Shown here piece by piece: positions 7,979-18,200 of a stretch of 64,000 nt of DNA. How positions within the stretch are numbered: the stretch's first letter is position 1; every line of letters begins with the position of its first letter. The notes below the pieces were generated by a model. The model ran no database searches. It was given only the letters and a program-made list of their open reading frames with translations, and had not been told where the DNA came from. The DNA is from Candidatus Barnesiella excrementigallinarum (lineage in GTDB: Bacteria; Bacteroidota; Bacteroidia; Bacteroidales; Barnesiellaceae): contig DXFL01000015.1 in NCBI GenBank assembly GCA_019114445.1, positions 1-64,000 on the forward strand, in the 5' to 3' direction. The translations under genes were made by a program, and so were the position numbers.

Positions 7979-9130
7979 ATGGAACTGAACGAACTATTTT
8001 ACCAGCACTACTGGTGGTTTCTTATCTCGCTGCTGGGCGCATTACTGGTATTCCTGCTATTCGTACAAGGGGGACAATCCCTTTTGGCGACGATGGGAAA
8101 AAGCGAAATAGAAAAAAGCATGATGGTCAACTCGCTGGGGCGCAAATGGGAATTTACTTTTACCACGCTCGTAGTCTTCGGCGGAGCCTTTTTCGCCTCC
8201 TTCCCCCTGTTCTACTCCACCAGTTTCGGCGGGGCATACTGGTTGTGGATGGCCATTCTGTTTAGCTTTATCATACAAGCCGTCTCCTATGAATATCGCT
8301 CGAAAAGCGGCAATTTCCTCGGCAAGAAAACCTACGACACCTTTCTACTCATCAACGGCACCGTAGGTCCCGTACTGCTGGGGATTGCCGTAGGAACATT
8401 CTTTACGGGGGCCGACTTTGTCGTAAACAAAGGGAATCTTACCACGGCCAACTCACCCGTCATCAGTTGCTGGACAAACGACTGGCACGGACTGGAAGCG
8501 ATACTCGATGTACGTAATCTGCTACTGGGATTCACCGTATTTTTCTTGGCACGTATACAAGGGGCCCTCTATTTCATGAACAACATCAAAAACGACGACC
8601 TATTCGAAAAGTCGCGCAAACAGGTACTTACAAACGGGATTCTGTTCGTTCTCCTTTTCCTCTCGTTTGTCGCAGCTACCCTATTGGCCGACGGATACGA
8701 AATAAACTCGACTTCGGGCGAGATATTTATCCGCCCCTACAAATATTTTTACAACCTGATAGAAATGCCGTGGGTCGCCGCCCTGTTCCTAATCGGAGTG
8801 GTCTTGGTACTGTATGCAATTATCCGTTCCATCTTCGGGCAACACTTCACCCGGGGCATTTGGTTTTCGGGAATCGGTACCGTACTGGTCGTACTGAGCC
8901 TCTTTTTCATCGCGGGCTATAACCAAACCACCTACTACCCTTCGGCCGTAGATATGCAAAGCTCACTCACCATCTACAACAGTTCTTCGAGCCTCTTCAC
9001 CCTCAAAACCATGAGTATAGTATCGCTGCTTATCCCCTTTGTCCTCGCCTACATCTTCTACGTATGGCGGGCGATGGATGCCAAACCCATCACAGCACAA
9101 GAGATGAAAAGCGACGAGCATAAATATTGA
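7979..9130 (+). CDS. cydB: Cytochrome bd ubiquinol oxidase subunit II
   Basis: An integral membrane protein of 383 residues with about nine spans and no haem-ligand motif of its own, as usual for CydB. It forms the heterodimer with CydA. Typical segments are the N-terminal YHYWWFLISLLGALLVFLLF-type span with FVQGGQSL, the motif GRKWEFTFTTLVVFGGAFFA, and the final FVLAYIFYVWRAMD span. It begins 9 nt after cydA and is the last gene of the operon, since a strong terminator starts about 20 nt beyond its stop. Assignment is firm. Confidence 0.96.
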   Translation: MELNELFYQHYWWFLISLLGALLVFLLFVQGGQSLLATMGKSEIEKSMMVNSLGRKWEFTFTTLVVFGGAFFASFPLFYSTSFGGAYWLWMAILFSFIIQAVSYEYRSKSGNFLGKKTYDTFLLINGTVGPVLLGIAVGTFFTGADFVVNKGNLTTANSPVISCWTNDWHGLEAILDVRNLLLGFTVFFLARIQGALYFMNNIKNDDLFEKSRKQVLTNGILFVLLFLSFVAATLLADGYEINSTSGEIFIRPYKYFYNLIEMPWVAALFLIGVVLVLYAIIRSIFGQHFTRGIWFSGIGTVLVVLSLFFIAGYNQTTYYPSAVDMQSSLTIYNSSSSLFTLKTMSIVSLLIPFVLAYIFYVWRAMDAKPITAQEMKSDEHKY

Positions 9131-9150
9131 TACTTGTGTATTCACCAAAA

Positions 9151-9187
9151 AGAGCTTACTTTTGCAAGAGTAAGCTCTTTTTGTTTT
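9151..9187 (+). terminator. Intrinsic terminator after cydB
   Basis: Perfect 10-bp arms AGAGCTTACT (9151-9160) and AGTAAGCTCT (9169-9178) with an 8-nt loop, followed by TTTTTGTTTTAT. The preceding AAAAA makes it partly bidirectional. It ends three bases before the start codon of the next gene. Confidence 0.85.
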
Positions 9188-9189
9188 AT

Positions 9190-9792
9190 ATGGACGACAC
9201 TTACCTGACCATATCGCGTACATCGGAGGGAATTTATAAAGAGAAGATGAGTAAATTCCTCGCCTTTGCCATTCCTGTGGTATCGGTCGAAGAGGTGAAA
9301 ACACAACTCGAAAAATACCAAAAAGAGTATTACGATGCCCGGCACGTATGTTGGGCCTATATGTTGGGACACGAACGGACCAACTTCCGCTCGAACGACA
9401 ACGGAGAACCGTCGGGAACAGCCGGAAAGCCCATTCTCGGGCAAATCAATTCGGCCGGATTGACCGACATCCTCATCATCGTCGTGCGCTACTTCGGCGG
9501 AATTAAGTTAGGCACCAGCGGACTTATCGTAGCTTACCGCGAAGCGGCCGCCGAAGCCATTGCCGCCAACGAAATCGTAGAGCGGCAAGTGGAAGATGAG
9601 GTACGTTTCGGGTTTGAATACCCGCTTATGAACGAGGTCATGCGCATTGTCAAGGAAGAAAACCCCACAATCATTTCACAACTGTTCGACATGGATTGCG
9701 AAATGACCCTGCGCATACGGCGCTCTTTGATGGAAAATCTAAAAAACCGATTGTCGAAAATCGACGGTCTGCACTTTCTAAACGAACCATAA
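9190..9792 (+). CDS. YigZ/IMPACT family protein
   Basis: A protein of 200 residues of the YigZ (IMPACT, UPF0029) family. The N-terminal domain (about 1-120) has the family hallmarks HVCWAYMLG, NDNGEPSGTAGKPILGQI and VVRYFGGIKLGTSGLIVAYR. The C-terminal part is the small DUF1949-like ferredoxin fold. The molecular function is unproven; eukaryotic relatives act on the GCN2 stress pathway. I chose the ATG at 9190 because MDDTYLTI followed by SEGIYKEKMSKF matches the family N-terminus. An in-frame TTG at 9127 overlaps cydB and is unlikely. The start lies right behind the cydB terminator, leaving almost no room for a separate promoter or leader (see findings). It ends 4 nt before the acetyltransferase gene. 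Confidence 0.88.
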   Translation: MDDTYLTISRTSEGIYKEKMSKFLAFAIPVVSVEEVKTQLEKYQKEYYDARHVCWAYMLGHERTNFRSNDNGEPSGTAGKPILGQINSAGLTDILIIVVRYFGGIKLGTSGLIVAYREAAAEAIAANEIVERQVEDEVRFGFEYPLMNEVMRIVKEENPTIISQLFDMDCEMTLRIRRSLMENLKNRLSKIDGLHFLNEP

Positions 9793-9796
9793 CACC

Positions 9797-10426
9797 ATGA
9801 TGACCGAACAAGAAAAAATGGAGAGCGGACTGCTGTACGACGCCACTGCACCCGAACTGCTGGTAAAACTGCAAGCTACCCGCGACAAGTTGTTTGAATT
9901 GAACTATCGGCTGCGGCCCTCGCAAACCGAGGAGCGAGAACAACTGCTCCGCGAAATCATCGGTACCACACCCGAACGATTCACCATTGTATCGCCATTT
10001 TTTTGCGACTACGGCCACAACATTCACGTAGGGAAAAACTTTTTTGCCAACTACAACTGCATCATGCTCGACGAAGCGCCCATTACCATCGGCGACAACG
10101 TCCTCATCGCCCCCAACGTGGGACTATATACCGCCGGCCACCCCACCGACGTGGAGCGTCGCAACGAATGGCTCGAATATGCGTGGCCCATCACCATCGG
10201 CAACAACGTGTGGATTTGTGCCGGAGTTTCCATTGCGCCAGGAGTAACCATCGGCGACAATACGATTATCGCCGCCGGCAGCGTAGTCGCCAACGATATT
10301 CCGGCCCATGTCGTAGCCGGGGGAAATCCCTGCAAAGTACTGCGTGCCATTACCGAGGAGGATAAACTTCGCTCGTTTAACTGGGAAGAGGAAAAGACAA
10401 AAAGAGAGCAAAAGCGCAAAAAATAA
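9797..10426 (+). CDS. Maltose/galactoside O-acetyltransferase family protein
   Basis: A protein of 209 residues of the LacA/Maa branch of acetyl-CoA-dependent acetyltransferases. The N-terminal Mac domain (about 4-60) is followed by a left-handed hexapeptide beta-helix with triads such as INIHVGKNFFANY-type turns, ITIGDNVLIAPNV, ITIGNNVWICAGV, VTIGDNTIIAAGS and VVANDIP. The catalytic His is in YTAGHPTD. The tail after residue 195 is highly basic (KTKREQKRKK). The acceptor sugar cannot be deduced. It probably shares a transcript with the yigZ-like gene 4 nt upstream. A second in-frame ATG lies at 9800. Confidence 0.87.
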   Translation: MMTEQEKMESGLLYDATAPELLVKLQATRDKLFELNYRLRPSQTEEREQLLREIIGTTPERFTIVSPFFCDYGHNIHVGKNFFANYNCIMLDEAPITIGDNVLIAPNVGLYTAGHPTDVERRNEWLEYAWPITIGNNVWICAGVSIAPGVTIGDNTIIAAGSVVANDIPAHVVAGGNPCKVLRAITEEDKLRSFNWEEEKTKREQKRKK

Positions 10427-10465
10427 ATTCCACACTTCCCTGCCCGGCAACAAAAAAAAGACGGA

Positions 10466-11179
10466 TCAAAGAATGCACTGCACCTCGTCCAGCGAAGTCA
10501 CTACATAGTGAGGTTGCGGTCCTGCGACAGGGAGGTTGTCGCGATTGAAGTAAATTGCGCTCCACCCGGCATTCATCGCCCCCAATATATCGGCATCGTA
10601 GTTATCGCCGACGATAAGCGTCTCCGATGCTTCGGCCCCGACAATCTGCAAAGCATAATCGAACAACCGGCGGTCGGGTTTCGTAACCCCTATCTCATCT
10701 GAGAGAATCAAACGCTTAAAATAATACGCTATCCCTCCCGACTCCAATTTGCGCGACTGTACCTCGGCAAAACCATTGCTTAGGATATACAACGGATAGC
10801 CCCGTTTCGTAAGATACTCCAACAGTTCGACCGCCCCCGGCACCAGATTCTTCTGCTGGGCCAACACATCGAGATAGCGGTCGTTCAACGACATGATAAA
10901 AGAGTGATCCTCGGCAAGAGCGCTTCCTACCTGCCTCAACGGGCGGGAAAAACGCTCCACAATCAAAAAATCTTTGGTTACCCGGTTGTGGTGATACGCC
11001 TCCCACAACTCTTTATTCGCCACCATATACAACGACTTGAACCGTTCGTAATCGGGGAAAATCCGACCCAAAGCAAACTCGTCGTAGAGCTGCTGCAACG
11101 ACACCAGCGAATTTCTCCTGAAATCCCATATCGTATCGTCCAAATCGATAAACAAAACTTTATATGGCAACAACGACAT
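10466..11179 (-). CDS. yjjG: YjjG-type noncanonical pyrimidine nucleotidase, HAD family
   Basis: A cytosolic HAD hydrolase of 237 residues. Motif I is FIDLDDTIWD at about 10-19, with nucleophile Asp and acid Asp. Motif II Ser/Thr is in LYILSNGF, and motif III-IV are KPDRRLFDYAL and LIVGDNYDADILGAMNAGW. A helical C1 cap lies between motifs I and II. Length and the DLDDTIWDF opening fit YjjG, which removes phosphate from noncanonical pyrimidine nucleotides such as thymidine and 5-fluoro-dUMP. That specificity is known for the family, not shown here. It ends convergent with the acetyltransferase and lies 12 nt downstream of the esterase gene, so the two likely share a transcript. Confidence 0.85.
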   Translation of the reverse strand: MSLLPYKVLFIDLDDTIWDFRRNSLVSLQQLYDEFALGRIFPDYERFKSLYMVANKELWEAYHHNRVTKDFLIVERFSRPLRQVGSALAEDHSFIMSLNDRYLDVLAQQKNLVPGAVELLEYLTKRGYPLYILSNGFAEVQSRKLESGGIAYYFKRLILSDEIGVTKPDRRLFDYALQIVGAEASETLIVGDNYDADILGAMNAGWSAIYFNRDNLPVAGPQPHYVVTSLDEVQCIL

Positions 11180-11191
11180 ACCGCGTACTGT

Positions 11192-12010
11192 TTAATGTTT
11201 CTCCAATAAAGCCTTCACTTCATTTTTGACAATATGAAAAGCGGGCGACACCATTGCACCGTGGTCATACCCATCTAACTCATAGATATGCACATAGGGA
11301 TGCCCCACCACTTTAAGCATACGCCAAAAATAGGCATTCTCCTCGTAACGGCCCAACATCTCCAACTCCCGATCGCCCGAAACGATCACAATCGGGGGAG
11401 CATCGGGACGCACATAATAAATAGGGGCATACTTGTCGATACTCGGCTGAGTCTCCCGCATACCCAGTTGCTTACGGTAAGCGAAGTGACTAATCGCATG
11501 GCCGCTTATCGGTAACAAGCCGGCAATGGAATCGGCATCGATGCCATAAGAGGCTAACCAACTTTTATCCAAACCCACCATGCCGGTAAGGTACCCTCCG
11601 GCGGAATGTCCGGTCACAAATATTTTACGACTATCGCCGCCATATTCGGCTATATGCTCAAAAGTCCAAGCAACAGCCGCTGCCGCATCGTCGATACAAT
11701 CGTCGAGGGTTGTCGAATCGGAAAGTAACCGATAATTCACCGCAACAACTGCCAGCCCGGCATTTTGCAACTCGGCGGGAACAAACTTTTCGCCGGACGT
11801 CAGTCCCCCGCCATGGAACCAAACCAAAGTAGCAAATGCAGGAGTATCCACCGGATAATAAAGGTCGACCTTACAACGCGACAAAGCATACGCTGTGCCC
11901 TCGGTTCGATACGGCACATTGTTCACCTGCTTGTAGGTTACCGGCGAAGCCGCATACGACACACTCGCCAACAGAATAAACAAAGAGACAAGGGAAACAT
12001 ATCTTTTCAT
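11192..12010 (-). CDS. Secreted alpha/beta hydrolase (esterase/lipase-like)
   Basis: A protein of 272 residues with a signal peptide ending near SYAAS. The oxyanion motif is WFHGGGLTSGE (about 64-74), the nucleophile elbow GHSAGGYLTG, the acid probably Asp in VIVSGDRELEM, and the catalytic His in YDHGAM. This arrangement is that of the HSL/BD-FAE-like esterase group. The substrate is unknown; short-chain or acetylated carbohydrate esters are typical of the group. It has its own promoter close upstream (-7 element at 12028-12035) and is followed by yjjG. Confidence 0.82.
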   Translation of the reverse strand: MKRYVSLVSLFILLASVSYAASPVTYKQVNNVPYRTEGTAYALSRCKVDLYYPVDTPAFATLVWFHGGGLTSGEKFVPAELQNAGLAVVAVNYRLLSDSTTLDDCIDDAAAAVAWTFEHIAEYGGDSRKIFVTGHSAGGYLTGMVGLDKSWLASYGIDADSIAGLLPISGHAISHFAYRKQLGMRETQPSIDKYAPIYYVRPDAPPIVIVSGDRELEMLGRYEENAYFWRMLKVVGHPYVHIYELDGYDHGAMVSPAFHIVKNEVKALLEKH

Positions 12011-12027
12011 AGCCCATTATTTTTCCA

Positions 12028-12059
12028 CAAAGATAATGCAAACACAAGGCGAATCCAAT
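12028..12059 (-). promoter_or_regulatory. Promoter of the esterase gene
   Basis: On the minus strand the -7 element TATCTTTG (12035-12028) is preceded at 20 nt by ATTG, a partial -33 element. The predicted start site lies about 8-12 nt before the ATG. Confidence 0.5.
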
Positions 12060-12093
12060 AAAAGATGGGGCTTCTCTCGCGCATCTACACGCC

Positions 12094-12128
12094 AAGAGGC
12101 TGTGACGTCTATCCCGACACAGCCTCTT
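12094..12128 (-). terminator. Hairpin after the giant gene
   Basis: Arms AAGAGGCTGTG (12094-12104) and CACAGCCTCTT (12118-12128) form a perfect 11-bp stem with a 13-nt loop, 85 nt past the stop of the giant gene. There is no strong T-tract on the minus strand, so termination efficiency is uncertain. Confidence 0.5.
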
Positions 12129-12212
12129 ATACGCCATTCTTTCCACCGAATATTCATGAGGAAAGGACACTACCACTCTGTTTTATTCAACCGGATAAAA
12201 GGCAGTCGCCAA

Positions 12213-15200
12213 CTATTTCACCACCACTTTACCTTTTACCGGACGATCGGCGCCTATTTTCACCACATAGATCCCCGATTCGATTTCAAACTCCTCAACT
12301 GTACCGTAAGCCGTATGAGAAACTCTTTGCCGCCCCAATGCGTCGTAAATATTTATCGTCTCACCACCTTGCAGATTGACGACACGCAACATTCTCTTCG
12401 ACGGGGAGTAGAACATGGGACGAAGCATTTCGTCCGAGATATTTCCGAACGAAAGGGTAAATCGCCCGGACTCCGCAGCTCCGTCTTCGGCGACAAACTT
12501 ATACGACGAACGTTTCAAATCGACTTTACAGCCATTCGATTTATCGGTAAGAATCACGGCCTCGTAGTCATCGTTATTCCAACTGTCGGTCAATGCAATT
12601 TCATAAATACCCGATTCGCCGGTATAAACGCCCAACGGAGTCTCGCCATCGATATCGGCGGTTTGGGTATGAGCGAAGCGTACCCCGTCGGCATTGTAAA
12701 TATAAATTTGCGGAACTCTCGGATCGAAGCTCATCATCTTCAAAGCGTCGCTACCCATATCGAAGGTAAGAGCGTCGCTCACTTGGTCGGCCACGAGCGA
12801 AACCCGGTCGCTCCCTGACGAAGGATTGGTGCCCGAAATCGTCAGTTGCAATCCATGAGGTGCCGGCAATACACCCAACGGGATAGCCGGTTTCTCGAAC
12901 GAAAGTTTTTCCGATTCGAGAACCGTAGCGGTTTGTGTAAATACAGCCGAGAAAGGTGCTATCGTATTCCCCTCCCACGAATTCATGGCGACAAAGTTAC
13001 CGCTTTCGGTATCATAGGTATAGAGGATATGGTCTATGCTGATACCTTCACTACCGTAAGAGCACAAATAAGGTACACCAAAGAGATTCCACCCCATATT
13101 TTCCTTATACGTAAATTGGGGACGTCCATTCACCAACGTTTTCAAATTATACTGTCTCAACAAGAGGCTCTTCCCTACATTGGCCTCTTCGGTATATACG
13201 GGCAAAGCCGACGATGATTTGGAGAAACGGACGGTTACCGTATCCTTATTCGAAGGAGTGGCAATCAAATAGCCTACGTTTATACCCATTTGATTGTTCT
13301 CGAAGCTCCAATACTTACTATTTTGAGGAGCCACGGCGCTATATAAATCCTCGGCTCGTTTAGACCCGTCGTATTCATAAAGGTACAACCGGTTTTTATC
13401 GTTCTCCGAATCGGTGTCGACCGATACAATCTCTACGGGATTGCCATCGACCGTAATTCCGTTCAAAACCGTACCGTCACCCACAGCCAACGAGAAGGGA
13501 AGGCTCATCATATTCCAAGCTGCCGTGGTGTCATTGATAAGCGGATTCAATTCGCGTTCGATGGACAAATTGTAAAGCGATATGGCATGGTTCCCGGTCC
13601 GCAATCCAGCCGCGTGGTGAAGTAACAGATACGAAGGCGCAAACTCTTTCGTAAGGGCATCGCTCAAACGCACTTCGCCCAACTTGCCTACATAAACCAC
13701 ACTACCGGCTCTCGGATAGTATTGGTCGGTCACATTTACAATTCCGTCACGACGGGTATTCCACGTTTCGAAACAGCCATAGTCGGGACGGACCACACCG
13801 TCGCTGCCCGTTGCTTTATCGGTAAACAAGCGGCTGTTCCCCAACACGTCATTATCGCTTGCCAAATTGATAATATCGACATAATCCTTATCGACCCTTA
13901 TTTGAGGGATCGTGTACCCGTCAATCTTTGTCACGCTGTTCCCATCGGGGCCTACCGAAGTCTCGGGTAAAGCGCCTATCCCATACAGCACATCGTCGCT
14001 CCTGTCGGAAAGTTGGTAGCACAAATGAGCCTCTTTGGGAATATACTCCTTCACGTAGCGGGGGACATAAGTGTTCCCGTTAACCGAAGTTACCGAACCG
14101 TTTATCGAATTGATAATTCTTCCCGTACCGTCTATTTGCACACCGTCGCCCGGAGCCGTCACATGGACAGCCGCCGCATTGTCGTCCAATACGACAGCCG
14201 CTCCTGCCGTCGTATTGTCGTGCAACAAAACATTATAGAGCAATCCGCCCGTCTCGACAGCCGCGCCATCGGGATTCACATTGTCGTAGATCACACTATT
14301 GGCTATGGCAAACGAGTCGGCCACGATCACGGCCGGACTGTTTTTGGCTCCGGTAATGTAGAATCCGTTCAATTCGGCCCAATTATCTACAATCGTTCCG
14401 GCAGCGCGGTCGTTGTCCGAACGGACAACCGGCACCCCTTCGGCCGATACCGAAAGTTTACTTTGAGGTGCATTCTTCTCCAACAAGCCCGGTCGTTGCG
14501 ACAATTTCGTTTCGTTAGTGCCCCAGAATCCGCCATAAACTTTCACATTGGCCATCCACTGCAAGGTAGTAGGCAATGTATAATCGCCACCGGCAACCCA
14601 CACGGTACCGTAAGTACCACTCTCGTCGGGATCGCCCGAATAGTAAGCCGAATAGATGGCCTCCTGCAAATCGCTCATGGCATCGTCCCAACTCGAACCA
14701 AGTCCGAACCCGTCGGGTTTCACATACAAATTGGGATAGAAAAGCCGTTGATATTCATACGCACCTATATCTATGCTGTTCCCGGCGATACGACGGCTGC
14801 CGGAAACATCGACAAACATTACTCTCGCCAACGAATCGCCAACAGCCAACGGCTCATCGACCGATCCGAAAGGATAGTAAGCGAACAAATCGGAATACCA
14901 TTTATCGTTCACCTCTTTGTCGTAGACATCGCCTATCATATATCGGAATCCTGTATTGATGAGTTTGCGACCGGGCCGTATGCTATACTTGCGGGCAAGA
15001 GGATCGCTCTCATCGGGAGCTTCGAAGCGGGGACCGTACGACATATCTTCGTTCTGCGAACTTAGTGTCTTGTTAAGGTTGGCCGCCTTATCGCCCAATA
15101 CCACGTTCGAAGTATTGTTCCAATAGGAGTAAGTCGCATTAGGTTGTTCGGCAATGGCATCGTCCACTTGAATGGCATTGCTGTACAATGTGGCGTTCTG

Positions 15201-18200
15201 TACATCGATTTGCCGGTTCAAATCGTCGGTTGTCGGGGTTGCCGAGGTGTAATTCCGCCACAATATGTTGTTATAAACTTGCAACGGATTCGAAGACGAA
15301 GCACCTCTGGCATACAGTCCGCCTTTGACGTTATCGGCAATCGTATTGCTAATGATGTTGCCGGTACCATTGAAGGCAACGCCCCATGCTTCGTTCGAAT
15401 GGAATACCGTGTTATAGATATTTCCTTGATTCAGGTATACGGCAGCCCCTGTTGCTCCGGCAGCTTGGTTGTCAATAAAGAAACTGTTACGAATGGTTGT
15501 ACTGCTGTTTGCTCCATAAACAGCCGCTCCGGTGGAACCTGCACCCGAAGGATCGGAAGCATTACCCCCGGTAAAGGTAAATCCTTCGATATTTACCGGA
15601 GAAATCGTACCACCCTCGCCAGCTCTGTTCATCGACTCATCGATATAAATGAGATGTTTCGAGTTACTTCTATTACCTCGAATATAGGTAGGATACAAAA
15701 TGGGATCGCGCAAATTATCCATAGCGACATCGCTATCGGTTATATTGCTGGGATACCCCCCTCTAAATGTAAAACTCTTGGTCGAGTATTCTACACCGTC
15801 GACGTCGGGTTTTTCTACCACAAACGAATAATCACCCAACTCGGACTTCAACAAAGGCACATATTCACCTTCGGCAATCTTAATGTATTTATCCTTCTTA
15901 TTGGGGCTAAGCAACAATATCTGTATAGCCTGCTGAATATTGGAGGTAGCCTGTTCCCAAGTCTCGCCATTATTCTCTTTGTCCGAAACTTCTTCGGCAC
16001 TCTTCACATACAATATGTTTCCGCCAAACGGGGTAAGCGACACCACTTCGTACTCATAAGCACCAATATCTATAATACCCTCTTTCCAAGTCTCTACATC
16101 AATCATGTCCACCCCGTCTTTCTTCACCACGTGGTATGTTTGGGGTTCTTTGGTAATACGCCATTTGTTGTTCAAGGTATCGGGCACATTTTCGCGACCC
16201 GATATATTTTGTATGGCATAATAGCCTTTACCCGAACCATCGAGGACAACCGGCCCAGTGGTAACAATCATTTCTTTCACCGAACCGTCGGGGTTCATTT
16301 CTATTTTTGTATCTATTTGTCGAGTTCCTCCATTGGTCCCTCGATTCACAAGAGTCGACAACGACGGAAGAGAGTAATCGGCCATGGCAAAATAGTTCTC
16401 CGCCCCGGCATAATCACTGGGGAATCCAAACCTCGGTCCCATAACTGCATTATTCGCCCGATCGAGGAAAATTTCAAAATCGGACACACTCTCATCGACA
16501 TCGGCAGCCGAAGTAATAATTTCCCAGTTATCCGTATTGATCCGCTCGGCATCGTCGTTACCCCAAATAACGGTATTGGTAAGGATATTACCGCCTGCCG
16601 AAGCCGAATAAACGGTATTGCCCGAAGTGACATTACCCGAAATATTCCCGGCATAGGCATTTCTCACAATAGTATTATTAATCAATTGCGAAGTAGTACC
16701 CTCTTCGGCATAATAGGCCGACCCTATGGACCCGGTATTGTTATAGATGACACTGTTCACGATCACCGATCTGCCTCCGCTTTTCAGATACACCGCACCA
16801 CCCGGTTTCCCAGAGGCTTCATTACCACCCAAAATAGAACCATAAATTTCTATATTGTCGGCATATACGGCACCGCCACCAAAACTCGACTCATTGAGCA
16901 ACAACTGACAGTTACGCAACACAACCGGGCCAAAAGCGCATAATGCGCCTCCGCCATGATCGTCACACGAAGCCCGGCCTTTGATGATCTTTACACCATC
17001 GAGTTCGACACTCCGGTCGGCCGTAGGATCATTATAATAAGCCACATGGGAATTTCCTGTTCCTCCACCTATATCGCCCGAAAGAATGGTTTCGTTTGCA
17101 TACTCGAAATCTTCGAGTAATCCGTTACCGTTCCAGTCCTGACGCGGTCGCTCACTCGTGAAAGCCTCTCCTTCGTAATACTGGTCGGACAAGGAAATCG
17201 ATTGAGTTTCATCTTCGGTAACGATATTGATATAGGTATTCGGTACATAAATCTTCTGCGTAGAAACAATCTTGGTGGCTATCGATGTCGTAGATTTGCG
17301 ATCGTCGATAGTGGCACTATACATTTTCGTTCCCGCAGGTAATCCGGCAATACGAACCGATTCGATCAAAGGTGCCGTTTCGGGATCGGTATTACCGATA
17401 GCCAAATAGCGCAAATCGTAAATATATTCGGTAGTACCATCGACCGATACAGTCGATAGAGCCAAACGACTGGGCAACAAAAAGCCATTAACCCTTACCG
17501 TAGGCGATGAAGAAGTAGTTTCGTTGGTTGTGAAATGCAGGAACCACGAAGATGGCTCGTCGTGCAACGCTTTCACCTTCGGATAGAAGGTAATAGCGCC
17601 ATCGTTACCCAAAGTATAAGAGTAATCGTCCTTATTCCATGTTCCATAAGCATCGATTCGTTTCGAAGGATCTACGTTGAAAGGCTCTATCCAACTTTCG
17701 TAATAGGGCAAGTTGCTACCTCTGAATCCTCCATAAATATAAGCGTATCGATTAAGGACAAACGAGGTACCCCACTCATTTTCCCGAACAGCGGTTTTGG
17801 GATTATAAGTACCTCTCGATATCCATATTTCGCAACGACGAATCGAGGCATTGGGATCATGAGTAAAATTGGCATCATTCCCGAAATAATCGAGAGCCTG
17901 TTGTACATCGCTCATAGCATTACGCCAACTACGCCCATTGGCCAAGCCTCGGGCTGTTTGCGATACATACAACCGATAAACGCCATCGGCACCTTGCTCT
18001 GCCTCGGTATTCCCGGCCGGATCGAGATTCAACGAACCATTGTACACCAAAGCCCCTATGTCGAAATAATCGCGTAACGTAGAAGCACTTCCATAAAATC
18101 TATCGGTACCAAACATATCATACCGCGGGATATGCAAAGCATTCATAAGCGCTTGGCTGGGAAGCGCCACATCAATACCGCCCCGAATCAAAGTCGATAT

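Noticed and set aside
9127..9189. Longer start for the YigZ gene (TTG at 9127)
   Set aside because: It would overlap cydB and translate through the terminator; the family N-terminus begins at 9190.
15144..16943. Plus-strand open frame of about 600 codons opposite the giant gene
   Set aside because: Mirror frame of the repeat protein; no signal peptide, no family, no promoter. Several other plus-strand frames across 12-25 kb were rejected for the same reason.
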